Shown: positions 29,752 through 39,320 of the stretch, in pieces | Layout of the letters: each line of letters opens with the position of its first letter | How positions within the stretch are numbered: position 1 is the first letter of the stretch | Assembly (NCBI RefSeq): GCF_020144925.1 | Contig: NZ_NSLC01000012.1 | Coordinates: 1-64,000 of the forward strand | Direction: 5' to 3' | Length of the DNA stretch: 64,000 bases | Source: Afifella sp. IM 167 | Lineage (GTDB): Bacteria; Pseudomonadota; Alphaproteobacteria; Rhizobiales; Afifellaceae | Program-made: the position numbers and the translations under genes | The notes under the pieces: model-generated | Told to the model about the DNA's origin: nothing | The model's input: the letters and a program-made list of their open reading frames with translations, nothing else | Database searches by the model: none

Positions 29752-30247
29752 GACCAAAACTCCCGTGTCACAATTAAGACATGATTCCTCTTGTGAGGAT
29801 ATCGTTTCATTCGACAAGGAAGGAAATGCTCAGGCGGAGTGGAGGTTCTTTCACTTCGTGTTGCAGATTGTGGCAAGCGGCCTGCATCACGGCGACGGCA
29901 ACCTATAGGTGTGAGTATCAATATTTTTCGTCGGCTACCGTTTCTGAGGGGCGATGTGGCATCGCTGGGCGTGTTGGTCCAGGCTTGTCGGACCTATGCA
30001 GCCAGAGAGGAGGCGCAAGGGGAGCCACAGGGGAGGCAGGGGCGCGCCCGCCTTTGCCAAGGCCTTTGCTCGGGCGGGAAAATGGAAGATGTCCATGTTA
30101 AATAAAGTCGCGCGGCGACCTTGACCATATGGCTCGCTTGGGTGCAGGACACGGGCGCTTCCCCGGTGTCCGCGGCAGAAATGCCCCTTTCGACCTTTCA
30201 GTCCGACGCTCCGAATGGAAGCGCGACAGAGAGGAAGAAGAAGAACC
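29752..30247. other. 496-base intergenic region, lower GC, divergent promoters expected
   Basis: This lies between the divergent PRC-barrel (-) and ClC (+) genes. It holds small inverted repeats (TCCTC-TTGT-GAGGA at 29786-29799; GGACAC...GTGTCC near 30147-30171) and is notably AT-richer at 29750-29940. A frame from 29839 to 30105 is open but has no recognisable protein character, so I do not call it a gene. No RNA gene was recognised. Confidence 0.5.
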
Positions 30248-32077
30248 GTGACGGACATTTCGGCCGAGGCGAAGCAATCCACTTCAACGCCAGTCGCCGG
30301 AGCCGGCACGGAAGAGGAGCAGGAACGCGTCCTCAGCTTGCCCGCCCTCTGTCTTGTTGCCGTCACGATCGGCGTGGTGGCGGCCGTCGGAGCGGTGCTC
30401 TTCCGCTTCATGATCGCCTTCGTGCACAACCTCGCCTTCAACGGGCGCATCGGCTTTTACTACGACGCCAATCATTTCGAGCCGGCGAGCCCTTGGGGGC
30501 CGTGGGTGATCCTGGCGCCCGTCATCGGTGGCCTTCTCGTCGTCTTCCTCGTCAAGAAGTTCGCCCCTGAAGCCAAGGGTCACGGCGTGCCGGAGGTCAT
30601 GTACGCCGTCTATCACAACAACGGCGACGTGCGCGGCATCGTCGCCATCGTGAAATCCTTCGCCTCGGCGATCTCCATCGGCTCGGGCGCTTCGGTCGGC
30701 CGCGAAGGCCCGATCATCCAGATCGGCGCCTCCTTCGGCTCCACCATCGCCCGCCGGCTGAGGCTGCCACGCTGGCAGAAGATCACCATGCTCGCGGCGG
30801 GCGCGGGCGCCGGCATCGCGGCGACCTTCAACACGCCTCTCGGCGGCGTGCTGTTCGCCGTGGAGCTTCTCCTGCCGGAAGTCTCAGGGCGCACCTTCCT
30901 GCCGGTCGTCGTGGCGACCGCGACGGCGACCTATATCGGGCGCATCGCGCTCGGTCTCGATCCCGCCTTCCTCGTGCCGCTCTCGGCGGTCGACCCCCAG
31001 CACGCCATCAACGTGGCGGAACTTCTCGGCTTTGCCTTCCTCGGCCTCGTGGCGGGCGTCGCCTCATGGGCCTTCATCCGCTTCCTCGCCTTCTGCGAGG
31101 ACATCTTTCCGAAGCTGCCGGGCAACGACTACACGCGCAACATGATCGGCATGCTGATCATCGGCGTAATCTTCTACGCCTTCTTCCTGACGACCGGGCA
31201 GTATCATACGGCAGGTGTCGGCTACGCGACGATCCAGGAGATCGTCAGCAGCAACGACTACACCTACACGCTGCTCATGCTCGTCGCCCTGATGATCGGC
31301 AAGCTGGTGGCGACGAGCGTCAGCCTCGGCGCCGGCGCCTCGGGCGGCGTGTTCTCGCCCTCGCTCTTCATCGGCGCGACGCTCGGCGGCGCGGTCGGCG
31401 CGCTCGGCGCCTGGATTTTCCCAGGCGAGGGTTTCAACATGGCGGAATTCGCCGTCGTGGGCATGGGCGCCCTCGTCGGCGGCGCGACCGGCGCCTCCAT
31501 GACGGCGATCGTCATGATCTTCGAGATGACGCGGGACTACAACGTCATCGTGCCGCTGGTGCTGGCGGTCGCGCTTTCCGTGGGCATTCGCCGCTGGCTG
31601 ATCACGGCGGACATCTACACCATCAAGCTCAGGAACCGCGGCCGGCCGATTCCGTCCGTGCGCCACACCAACATGTACCTGGTGCAACAGGCACGCGACC
31701 TGATGAACCGCAACTTCGTCGTCCTGCCGGCCTCCACCAGCGTGGCGGAGGCGGTCTGTATCGTCGGGGAGGGCGGGCGCAAGCATGTCGTCGTGACGGA
31801 AAACGGCCGCATCGCCGGCTATGCGCGCTTCGGCTCGGTGCTCTACGCGCCATCGATCCGGGCCGACCAGACGCTCGGCGATATCGTCTCCGACGATTTC
31901 GTGGTGGCGCCCGAGGAAAACATCCTCAATTCCATCATCACCCGAATGAGCCGGCGCCAGCGCACCTTCGCCATCGTGGTGCGGCCCGGAGCGGGCGTGC
32001 CGCGGCCGGAGGATGTCGTCGGCATCATCGATTCGCCGGAGATCGCCGGGGCGGTCGTGCGCAACCACTATTCCTGA
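30248..32077 (+). CDS. ClC family chloride channel/antiporter with CBS domains
   Basis: This 609-residue polytopic protein has ClC selectivity motifs GSGAS (145-149) and GREGP (151-155, with the gating glutamate E153), a helix N region GALVGGATGASMTAIVMIFEMT, and a cytoplasmic CBS pair in the last ~150 residues (LMNRNFVVLPASTSVAEAV). The gating glutamate is compatible with Cl-/H+ exchange. I start at GTG 30248 (AGGAAGAAGAAGAACC upstream); ATG 30215 is possible. Confidence 0.92.
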   Translation: MTDISAEAKQSTSTPVAGAGTEEEQERVLSLPALCLVAVTIGVVAAVGAVLFRFMIAFVHNLAFNGRIGFYYDANHFEPASPWGPWVILAPVIGGLLVVFLVKKFAPEAKGHGVPEVMYAVYHNNGDVRGIVAIVKSFASAISIGSGASVGREGPIIQIGASFGSTIARRLRLPRWQKITMLAAGAGAGIAATFNTPLGGVLFAVELLLPEVSGRTFLPVVVATATATYIGRIALGLDPAFLVPLSAVDPQHAINVAELLGFAFLGLVAGVASWAFIRFLAFCEDIFPKLPGNDYTRNMIGMLIIGVIFYAFFLTTGQYHTAGVGYATIQEIVSSNDYTYTLLMLVALMIGKLVATSVSLGAGASGGVFSPSLFIGATLGGAVGALGAWIFPGEGFNMAEFAVVGMGALVGGATGASMTAIVMIFEMTRDYNVIVPLVLAVALSVGIRRWLITADIYTIKLRNRGRPIPSVRHTNMYLVQQARDLMNRNFVVLPASTSVAEAVCIVGEGGRKHVVVTENGRIAGYARFGSVLYAPSIRADQTLGDIVSDDFVVAPEENILNSIITRMSRRQRTFAIVVRPGAGVPRPEDVVGIIDSPEIAGAVVRNHYS

Positions 32078-32134
32078 GCCTGCCCCGGGCGGCTCGCAAA
32101 CTGATTCAGGCGGCCGTGCCAGGCCCCTGATGGA

Positions 32135-32623
32135 TCAGCGCTTCTTCAAGTCGATCGCCGCGCCTGCCCGCTTCGGCCAGGGCAGCGCGGCATGCGCCTT
32201 CACGGCGCCGTCCAGCCGGGCGCGCACCTCCGGCGGAAAAGGCGAGGCGCGGCGGGCCTGAAGGTCGACATGGATATGAAGCTGCTCGGAGCTCGCGGCG
32301 AGGTAGCCCTCCTCGGCATGAAAGAGCTCCAGATAGCTGCGCATGCGCTTCTCGTCGGCGGCCAGGCATTGCCAGGTCACGAAAAGCGGCGCGCCGAGAA
32401 CGAGCTCCTTCAGATAGTTGACGTGCAGTTCCGCGGTGAAGATCGAGGCTTTGCGCTCGATCTTGTAGGCCGCGTCGATGCCAAGTTCCTCGCAGACCTC
32501 GTCGATCGCCCTGTCGAAGACGAGGACATAGTACGCCACGTTCATATGGGCGTTGTCGTCGATCCACGCTTCTTCAACCCGCATCTGCGATGAGCGGAAG
32601 GGTGCTGCAAATATGCTGGACAT
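32135..32623 (-). CDS. hot-dog fold thioesterase
   Basis: The 162-residue protein resembles 4-hydroxybenzoyl-CoA thioesterase-like enzymes: VEEAWIDDNAHMNVAYYVLV near the N-terminus (Asp/Asn-His motif), FTAELHVNYLKELVLG in the central helix-strand, and a C-terminal EQLHIHVDLQ strand. It probably hydrolyses acyl-CoA thioesters; related enzymes accompany carnitine catabolism, but no such genes are here. It is divergent from the downstream FAD dehydrogenase. Confidence 0.85.
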   Translation of the reverse strand: MSSIFAAPFRSSQMRVEEAWIDDNAHMNVAYYVLVFDRAIDEVCEELGIDAAYKIERKASIFTAELHVNYLKELVLGAPLFVTWQCLAADEKRMRSYLELFHAEEGYLAASSEQLHIHVDLQARRASPFPPEVRARLDGAVKAHAALPWPKRAGAAIDLKKR

Positions 32624-32737
32624 GTCTGGGCTTTTTCCTCATTGCGGCAGGGGGCGCCCTTGTTCTGGCCCGGGCAGGGCAGCATGCTGCCAGAACTCTG
32701 GCAAGATTGGAGAATCGCTCCGACGAGGAGCCGCGCA

Positions 32738-34141
32738 ATGGCCATCGCAGAACCGCTTACCCGTAACGAGGACGGTATCGCCACCGCCGTCGCCATTCTG
32801 GCGCAGCGCTTCGGCGAGCGTCTTTCGACGTCGGGTTCCGTGCGCGAGCAGCACGGGCACACGACGACCTGGATCCAGAACCAGCCGCCCGACGCCGTCG
32901 TCTTCGCCACCTCCACGCAGGAGGTCTCGGAGATCGTGCGAATATGCGCCGACCACCATGTGCCCATCGTGCCCTTTGGCACCGGCACCTCGCTGGAAGG
33001 CCATCTGAACGCGCCCTGCGGCGGCATCTCCATCGACGTTTCCGGCATGAACCGCGTCGTGGCGGTCCATCCGGAGGATCTCGACTGCGTCGTGGAGCCG
33101 GGCGTGACGCGCAAGCAGCTCAACGAATATCTGCGCGATACGGGGCTGTTCTTCCCCATCGATCCTGGCGCCGATGCGAGCCTCGGCGGCATGGCCTCCA
33201 CGCGTGCTTCCGGCACCAACGCGGTGCGCTACGGCACCATGAAGGACAATGTGCTCGGGCTGCAGGTCGTGACGCCGGACGGCTCGGTGATCCGCACGGC
33301 CCAGCGCGCCAAGAAGTCGTCGGCCGGCTACGACCTCACAAGGCTTTATGTCGGCGCGGAAGGCACGCTCGGCGTCATTACCGAGATCACGCTGCGCCTG
33401 CAGGGGATTCCGGAGGCGATCTCGGCGGCCGTCTGCTCGTTCCCGGATGTGGAAGCGGCCTGCAACACCGTCATCGCCACCATCCAGCACGGCATTCCCG
33501 TGGCGCGGATCGAGCTTCTCGACACGCTGCAGATGAAGGCCTGCAACGCCTATTCCAAGCTCGACTATCCGGAGATGCCGACGCTCTTCGTGGAGTTCCA
33601 CGGCACGGAGGCGGGCGCGGCCGAGCAGGCGGAGCGCTTCGGGGAGATCGCCGCCGAGTTCGGTGGCGGCAGCTTCTCCTGGACGACGCGCGAGGAGGAG
33701 CGGGCAAAGCTCTGGCAAGCCCGTCACGACGCCTATTGGGCGGCCAGCGCGCTGCGACCCGGCGCCCGTGCTTTTGCGACCGACGCCTGCGTGCCGATTT
33801 CGCGGCTTGCCGATTGCGTGCGCGAGACGATGGAAGATATCGCCGAACTCGGCCTGATCGCTCCGATCGTCGGGCATGCCGGCGACGGCAATTTTCACGT
33901 TTCGGCCCTGATCGACATGAATGATCCGGCGGAAGTGGAGAAGGCGCGCGATCTTTCGGCGCGCATCAGCGCCCGCGCGATCGCGATGGACGGCACCTGT
34001 ACGGGCGAGCACGGCATCGGTCAGGGCAAGCAGCCCTATCTGGAGCGAGAACTCGGTCCAGCCCTCGATGTGATGCGCGCCGTCAAACGCGCGCTCGATC
34101 CGCAGAACATCATGAATCCCGGCAAGATCATGCGGCTCTAG
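32738..34141 (+). CDS. FAD-linked D-lactate/glycolate-type dehydrogenase
   Basis: This 467-residue enzyme has an N-terminal PCMH FAD domain (VPFGTGTSLEGHLNAPCGG; GLFFPIDPGADASLGGMAST; NAVRYGTMKDNVLGL) and a C-terminal FAD-oxidase domain ending GEHGIGQGKQPYL and ALDPQNIMNPGKI. It is closest to cytochrome-linked D-lactate dehydrogenases and the GlcD subunit. No glcE/glcF neighbours are present, so a single-subunit D-2-hydroxyacid dehydrogenase is likelier. ATG 32738 has GAGGAG upstream. Confidence 0.9.
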   Translation: MAIAEPLTRNEDGIATAVAILAQRFGERLSTSGSVREQHGHTTTWIQNQPPDAVVFATSTQEVSEIVRICADHHVPIVPFGTGTSLEGHLNAPCGGISIDVSGMNRVVAVHPEDLDCVVEPGVTRKQLNEYLRDTGLFFPIDPGADASLGGMASTRASGTNAVRYGTMKDNVLGLQVVTPDGSVIRTAQRAKKSSAGYDLTRLYVGAEGTLGVITEITLRLQGIPEAISAAVCSFPDVEAACNTVIATIQHGIPVARIELLDTLQMKACNAYSKLDYPEMPTLFVEFHGTEAGAAEQAERFGEIAAEFGGGSFSWTTREEERAKLWQARHDAYWAASALRPGARAFATDACVPISRLADCVRETMEDIAELGLIAPIVGHAGDGNFHVSALIDMNDPAEVEKARDLSARISARAIAMDGTCTGEHGIGQGKQPYLERELGPALDVMRAVKRALDPQNIMNPGKIMRL

Positions 34142-34157
34142 CCGAAGGGAGAGCGTT

Positions 34158-37100
34158 CTGGGCAGGCTTTATATCGCGGTCGGGCTGGCCATCATCGCGG
34201 TGCTCTTCACCGCGCTGATCGCGCCCTACGTGATCGATTGGGACAATTACCGTCACCAGTTCGAGGAAAAGGTCTCGGCCTCGCTGGGCGTGCCCGTTTC
34301 CGTCGGGGGGGAGGCGGATCTCGCGATCCTGCCAACGCCGACCCTCAGCCTTGGCGATGTTCGCATCGGGCCGGCGGACGCACCCTTCCTGACACTCGAT
34401 GAAATGCGCGCCAAGGTGGAGCTGACGGGGCTCCTCAAGGGCGAGATCAACGTCATCTCCGTCGATCTGGAGCGCCCTCGGCTCTCCGTCGACATTGCCG
34501 ATCTCGCTCCCGATGGCGGCCGGGTCAGTCTCGGCGGCTTCAATGCCGGGCAGGTTTCGCTCGGCGAGATGGCGATCCGCGACGGCGAGGTGACGGTGCG
34601 AGACAGCCGGCGGGGCGCGTCATGGCGGCTCGGCGACGTCAGGGCCGAGGTCCGGGCCCGCACGCTCGAAGGGCCGGGCCGGCTGGAAGGCGGCTTCGTG
34701 CTCGGCGGCGAGCGATACCGCATCGACCTTGCCGCGGGCCGGCTGTCCTCCGGCGGCACGGTGCCGCTCAAGATGCTCCTCATTCCGGCGGGCAGGCCGC
34801 TCACCCTGTCCACCAGCGGCGAGGTGCGCCTCCTCGGCGAGGATGGACCCGCCTATGAAGGCACCTTCGATCTGTCAGGCCTCAAGCCGGAGGAGGGCGC
34901 CGATCCGGCGAGCGTCTCGCCGCTGGCGCTCCTTAAGACGTCCGGCAAGTTCAAACTCAGCCATGAGAGCCTCGCCTCGGAAGAATTCAGCCTGGCCTAC
35001 GGGCCGGAGGCGAAGGCCGTGCAGGTGAACGGCGAGGGAAGCATCTCCTTCCTGCCAGAGCCCCAATTCCGTCTCGCCTTCGACACCCGCCAGATCGACC
35101 TCGATCGCGCCCTTGGCGGCGGCGCCGGCCAGCCAATCGAGATCGCCGCGGCGACCGAGAGGCTGCTCGCCGGCCTGAAAGACGTGCCGGTGCCTTCGAT
35201 CCCGGGCCTCATCACGCTCGACGCGCAAGGCCTTGTCGTCGGCGGAAGCGTCATCCAGGCCGTCGGCACCGATATCCGCCCGAGCGAGGACGGCTGGAAG
35301 ATCGATATCTTCTCCGCGCTCCTGCCCGGCGCGACACGCGTCGACGTGTCGGGCGATCTCGCCACCGCAGAGCCCGCCTTCCGCGGCCACGGCAAGATCG
35401 TCTGCGAGCGGCCATCCGCCTTCGCCGCCTGGTGGCGCGGCGAGGCAGGGGAGGCCACGCGCCTCGATCGTTTCCTCGTTGAGGCCGATCTCGACCTTTC
35501 GCCGCGCCAGCAGACGGCGCGTGCGCTGCACGCGGAAGTCGGGGAGGGTACGCTTTCCGGCAGTCTGTCGGTGCGTCGTTTCGAGCGCACGGGAGAAGCC
35601 TTTGCCGATGTCGATCTGGCCGCCGACAAGGTTGCGCTGGAGGATGCGCGCGCGGTCCTGCACGTGCTCGCGGGCGACAATCTGAAGAACGGCGATTTTG
35701 CCCGTATCGCGCTGGCACTCTCCGCCAACCAGCTTTCGGCCGGTGGGGCGGAGGCGCAGTCGGCGAGGCTTGAGGGGGTTCTGGCCGGCAACAGCCTCGA
35801 CATTTCCGCGCTCTCCGTCACCGACCTCGCCGGCGCCGACATCACCGCGAGCGGGCGGATCGACGATCTTTTCGGCAAGCCGCAGGGCCGCCTCTCGGCC
35901 GATGTGCGCGCGGAGAATCTCTCCGGTGCGGCCGATTTCGCGCGGGGTCTGTTTCCGTCGAGCATGCTCGCCACGCGCCTCCAGGATCGCGCCGACGCCC
36001 TGTCGCCCGTCGATGCGACAATGGCGGTGACGGCCGAGCCGGACGGGGCCTTCACGCTCGACCTTTCCGGCTCCTTCGGCGGCTCGCGCGTCACCCTCAC
36101 GGCCGACGGAAGCGACGGCCTTGCCTCGCCCGATCGGCTTGCCGGCCGCGCCGACCTCCTCGTCCAGTCGGACGACACGGCCGCACTCGCCTCGCAACTC
36201 GGGTTCGACGTCGTGCCGCTGCCCGGCAGCGGGCCGGCGCGGCTTTCCGTCACGCTGGAGGGCTCGGCGAAGGAAGGCGGCTCAGTCTCGGCGACCGGCG
36301 AGGCGGCCGGTATCGGCTTTTCCTTCGACGGCAGCGGCAATGCCGGCGGGACGGCTCCGGCGCTTTCCGGCACGGCCTCGCTCAATGCGGACGATCTCGA
36401 CACGGCGCTGCTCCTTGCCGGCGTGGCGTTGCCGGGCGTCGGCGAAGGCCATGCGCTCTCCGCCAGCGGCCAGCTCGAACTGTCGCGCGGCGTGCTCGAC
36501 TTCGACCTCGCGCAGGCGGCGTTCGACGGCAGTGTGGTGGGGGGCCATCTCACCGCCGGCCGGGGGGGCGATGCGATCAGGATCGGGGGCGAGCTTCGTC
36601 TGGACAGGGTCTCGCTGGCGCTGCTTGCAGCTTCCGCGCTCGGCGTCAGCCCGGATTACGGCGCAGATGGCTGGCCGAAGGACGCCTTCGCTCCGGCGCT
36701 GCCGGACGGCGTGATGCTCGACCTTGCCGTGCACGCGCAGACGGCCGAGAGCGGCGTCGGAAAGATCTTCCGGAACGTCTCTTTCGCCTATCGCTATGAC
36801 GGTGCCGGCGGCCTCAGCCTCGACGATTTCAACGGCGACTTTGCCGGCGGGCGGATGAGCGGGGCGCTCGTCGTGGGAGGCGGGGACGGCGCCAGAGCGA
36901 TCACGCTGCGTCTGTCGCTCTCCGACGCGCTTGTCACCGAAATCGCCTGGCAGAAAAACGGAAGGTCCGTCGCCAATGGCACGATCTCCGCCTCGATGGA
37001 GGTGACCGGGCGGGGGCGCTCCTATTCCGGCGTCCTTTCCAGCCTGAACGGCAGCGGCTCCTTCACGCTCAGGGACGGTCTGCTGCGCTACATGAACCCG

Positions 37101-38000
37101 CAGGCCTTCGGCTCCATCATCCATGCGGCGGATGCCGGGCTGAAGCTGGAGCGCGAGCCCGTTGCGGAGGCCTTCAAGGGCCATCTCGACGCCGGAACGC
37201 TCTCCTTCGAGCGCGCCACCGGCTCCTTCGCTGTCACTTCGGGCATTCTGAGGCTCTCCACCCTGACGCTCGACGGAGCCGGGACGGCGACGGTGCTGGG
37301 TTCCGCCTCGGTCGACCTCAATCGCATGACGCTCTCCTCCGACTGGTCGCTGAAGGTCGATCCGGGCGAGGAGAAGGTGACGGGGGCAGAGCCGGAGGTC
37401 GGTATCCTCTTTTCCGGTCCGCTCTCCGATCCGCAGCGGCGGATCGACGTTACGCCCTTCCTCGGCTTCCTGACGGTTCGGGCCTTCGAGCAGGAAGTGC
37501 AGCGGGTGGAGAAGCTGCAGGCGGAGATTCAGGAAGGCGACCGGCTGCGGCGCGAGCTGAGGCGCCAGCGGGAGGCCGACGACCGCAAGCAGCGCGAAGC
37601 CGAGGACGCCGCCAGAGCGGCGGCCGAGGCCGAGCAGAAGGCGAAGGAAGAGGAGGCCGCCCGGCAGGAACAGCAATCGCAGAAGGCTGCCGAGGAAGCG
37701 GAGAAGGCGCGGGAGGCGGCGCGCGCCGCAGTACGGGCCGCCGCCGAAGCCGCGGCGGAAGAGGCCGAGCAGCCGGCCGAGAGCAGCAATGACGGGGCTC
37801 CGGTCCAGCCGCAGCCCCAGCCCAGGCCGACGGACCCGCAGGCGCTCGGTGGGGAAGTGCCGGCGGCGCCCCAGCCACAGGGAAGTCCGGACGATCAGGA
37901 AGCGTTTGCACGGCGGCTCGGACGCATCCTGGAAGAGCCGCTGCCGCCAGCGGCGCCATCGCCGGGCCAGCCGCTCGACCTGTTGCCTCCGGCCAACTGA
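34158..38000 (+). CDS. large AsmA family protein
   Basis: About 1,280 residues: an N-terminal membrane anchor (RLYIAVGLAIIAVLFTALIA), the AsmA opening YVIDWDNYRHQFEEKVSASLG, a very long beta-rich body, a second AsmA-like region near residue 950 (VTGRGRSYSGVLSSLNGSGS), and a charged Ala/Glu/Arg coiled coil plus Pro/Gln-rich tail. AsmA-like proteins act in envelope lipid transport or assembly. The first standard start, GTG 34200, would cut the membrane helix in half; a CTG at 34158, preceded by AAGGGAGAG, restores it, so I use it. If only standard starts count, begin at 34200. Confidence 0.85.
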   Translation: MGRLYIAVGLAIIAVLFTALIAPYVIDWDNYRHQFEEKVSASLGVPVSVGGEADLAILPTPTLSLGDVRIGPADAPFLTLDEMRAKVELTGLLKGEINVISVDLERPRLSVDIADLAPDGGRVSLGGFNAGQVSLGEMAIRDGEVTVRDSRRGASWRLGDVRAEVRARTLEGPGRLEGGFVLGGERYRIDLAAGRLSSGGTVPLKMLLIPAGRPLTLSTSGEVRLLGEDGPAYEGTFDLSGLKPEEGADPASVSPLALLKTSGKFKLSHESLASEEFSLAYGPEAKAVQVNGEGSISFLPEPQFRLAFDTRQIDLDRALGGGAGQPIEIAAATERLLAGLKDVPVPSIPGLITLDAQGLVVGGSVIQAVGTDIRPSEDGWKIDIFSALLPGATRVDVSGDLATAEPAFRGHGKIVCERPSAFAAWWRGEAGEATRLDRFLVEADLDLSPRQQTARALHAEVGEGTLSGSLSVRRFERTGEAFADVDLAADKVALEDARAVLHVLAGDNLKNGDFARIALALSANQLSAGGAEAQSARLEGVLAGNSLDISALSVTDLAGADITASGRIDDLFGKPQGRLSADVRAENLSGAADFARGLFPSSMLATRLQDRADALSPVDATMAVTAEPDGAFTLDLSGSFGGSRVTLTADGSDGLASPDRLAGRADLLVQSDDTAALASQLGFDVVPLPGSGPARLSVTLEGSAKEGGSVSATGEAAGIGFSFDGSGNAGGTAPALSGTASLNADDLDTALLLAGVALPGVGEGHALSASGQLELSRGVLDFDLAQAAFDGSVVGGHLTAGRGGDAIRIGGELRLDRVSLALLAASALGVSPDYGADGWPKDAFAPALPDGVMLDLAVHAQTAESGVGKIFRNVSFAYRYDGAGGLSLDDFNGDFAGGRMSGALVVGGGDGARAITLRLSLSDALVTEIAWQKNGRSVANGTISASMEVTGRGRSYSGVLSSLNGSGSFTLRDGLLRYMNPQAFGSIIHAADAGLKLEREPVAEAFKGHLDAGTLSFERATGSFAVTSGILRLSTLTLDGAGTATVLGSASVDLNRMTLSSDWSLKVDPGEEKVTGAEPEVGILFSGPLSDPQRRIDVTPFLGFLTVRAFEQEVQRVEKLQAEIQEGDRLRRELRRQREADDRKQREAEDAARAAAEAEQKAKEEEAARQEQQSQKAAEEAEKAREAARAAVRAAAEAAAEEAEQPAESSNDGAPVQPQPQPRPTDPQALGGEVPAAPQPQGSPDDQEAFARRLGRILEEPLPPAAPSPGQPLDLLPPAN

Positions 38001-38021
38001 GCCTGCCGCCAGACCTCGGCT

Positions 38022-38243
38022 TTACGGCTCGTCTCGTCCCGCCTCGCGCTGGACATGGGCGAGGACCGCGATCCTGAGCGCGGAGGAGAGATTTTCACTC
38101 TGGCGCGCGGCATCGACGGTCTCGATCATCTGCCCGAGCGATTTGCCCTCCTGGGCCGCCATCCGCTTCAGCTCGGCCCAGAAGGGATCTTCGAGACTGA
38201 CGCTGGTGCGGTGACCGGCGATGACGACGGAGCGCTTCTTCAC
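38022..38243 (-). CDS. ribbon-helix-helix domain protein
   Basis: The 73-residue protein has RTSVSLEDPFWAELKRMAAQ and EGKSLGQMIETVDAARQ, a ribbon-helix-helix fold of the type found in small alphaproteobacterial proteins (RHH_4). It may bind DNA, but the target is unknown. It is the last gene of the fumC-DUF4169-secreted protein run, 20 bases after the previous stop. Confidence 0.82.
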   Translation of the reverse strand: MKKRSVVIAGHRTSVSLEDPFWAELKRMAAQEGKSLGQMIETVDAARQSENLSSALRIAVLAHVQREAGRDEP

Positions 38244-38263
38244 CTTGACCTGCGCGCTCTGCC

Positions 38264-39058
38264 TCAGCCGTTGACGCCGGGAATCGGCGGCGGTGGCGGG
38301 CTGATGATGACGCCTGCCGGCGGCTGGACCGACTGGTCGGGCATGGCGGGGGCCGGCGAGGCGGAATCCGCCGGCACGCCGGTCGAGCCAGGCTTGGTGC
38401 AGGCGGAGCGCATGGTGCGCAGCGCGGCGGCCGAGCCCTTGAGGGTAAGATTGGTGCGCTCCGGTCCCATGGAGACGGTCAGGTTGCTGCCGAGCGACAT
38501 GGCATAGAGCAGGGGGTCGGATTCCTCGATCGACACTTCCGGCAGAAATCCGTTGTAAAGATCACTGCGATGCAGGCGTCCGTCGCGGCGGAAGATGTCG
38601 CGATCGACCTCGAAGGCCACTTCGACGAGATCACCCTCGTTGCCGGTTTCCAGCACCATGGTCGGGCGTATCGTGATGTCCTTGCCGGAGAGCGTGCAGC
38701 TGACATCGAGCGGGACGTCATCGCATTGGTCGCAGCCGGCGATGAAGGCGGAGGCGCCGGTGTCGGTGAGCGAGCTACGCCAGGAATAGGCGCCCTCGCC
38801 AGAGGCGGGCGCGGCCTGCTGCTGGGTCGGCGCGGCCTGCTCTTGGGAAGGCTGGGAAGACTGAGGCGCGGGATTGGGAGCGGGAGCCGGAGCGGCGGGT
38901 GCCGCCGGTGCGGTCTGCTCCATGGCCGGCGGGTTCGGTGTCAGCGGGATCTGGCGAACGCCCTGGCTGGGGCTCTGCTGGGCGAAGGCGATACCCGGGA
39001 AAAGGAGCGCCAAGGCGAGCGGCGCAAGACGAAGTGCAGTCGGCATTTCGGGTCTCAT
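38264..39058 (-). CDS. exported Pro/Gln/Ala-rich protein of unknown function
   Basis: The 264-residue protein has a signal peptide (LRLAPLALALLFPGIAFAQQ), a ~60-residue Pro/Ala/Gln-rich spacer, a compact domain with cysteines (AGCDQCDDVPLDVSC ... SAC), and a Pro-rich C-terminus. I do not recognise the domain; the CxxC plus two later cysteines suggests disulfides in the periplasm. Its start codon overlaps the DUF4169 stop (ATGA), which decides the start at 39058 over the ATG at 39046. Confidence 0.75.
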   Translation of the reverse strand: MRPEMPTALRLAPLALALLFPGIAFAQQSPSQGVRQIPLTPNPPAMEQTAPAAPAAPAPAPNPAPQSSQPSQEQAAPTQQQAAPASGEGAYSWRSSLTDTGASAFIAGCDQCDDVPLDVSCTLSGKDITIRPTMVLETGNEGDLVEVAFEVDRDIFRRDGRLHRSDLYNGFLPEVSIEESDPLLYAMSLGSNLTVSMGPERTNLTLKGSAAALRTMRSACTKPGSTGVPADSASPAPAMPDQSVQPPAGVIISPPPPPIPGVNG

Positions 39059-39264
39059 TCCTCTGGAGCCTCGTCGGGCGCTCCGGCGGCCGGCAACCGG
39101 CGGTGGCCCTCGATATGGCGGGTCTCCTGTTGCCGAACGCGGTCGGCGGCGAGGCGTTCCGCACGGGAAAGTCCGTGCCGCACCCGGCTTTCCTCGGCCG
39201 CCGCTTCCTTGATGGCCCGCGCCTTCGCCTTGCGGGCCATTCTGAGGTTCACGATCTCGGCCAT
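39055..39264 (-). CDS. DUF4169 family protein
   Basis: The 69-residue, highly charged protein opens MAEIVNLRMARKAKAR and continues through NR-like VRHGLSRAERLAAD to EGHRRLP, a pattern matching DUF4169, a small alphaproteobacterial family commonly beside fumC. The role is unknown; the composition suggests an extended or helical basic protein. AAGGGAGCTTTTC precedes the start. Confidence 0.8.
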   Translation of the reverse strand: MAEIVNLRMARKAKARAIKEAAAEESRVRHGLSRAERLAADRVRQQETRHIEGHRRLPAAGAPDEAPEE

Positions 39265-39320
39265 GAAAAGCTCCCTTGAAAGGCCCCGATGAGCGGCTCC
39301 GCGGCCTTGCGGGCGCCTTC

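Noticed and set aside
29839-30105. 88-codon frame in the PRC-barrel to ClC gap
   Set aside because: No ribosome-binding site, no recognisable motif, and Arg/Gly-rich translation.
30147-30172. Stem GGACAC...GTGTCC upstream of the ClC gene as a riboswitch
   Set aside because: A single imperfect stem without further paired elements or terminator. It does not match a riboswitch class such as fluoride.
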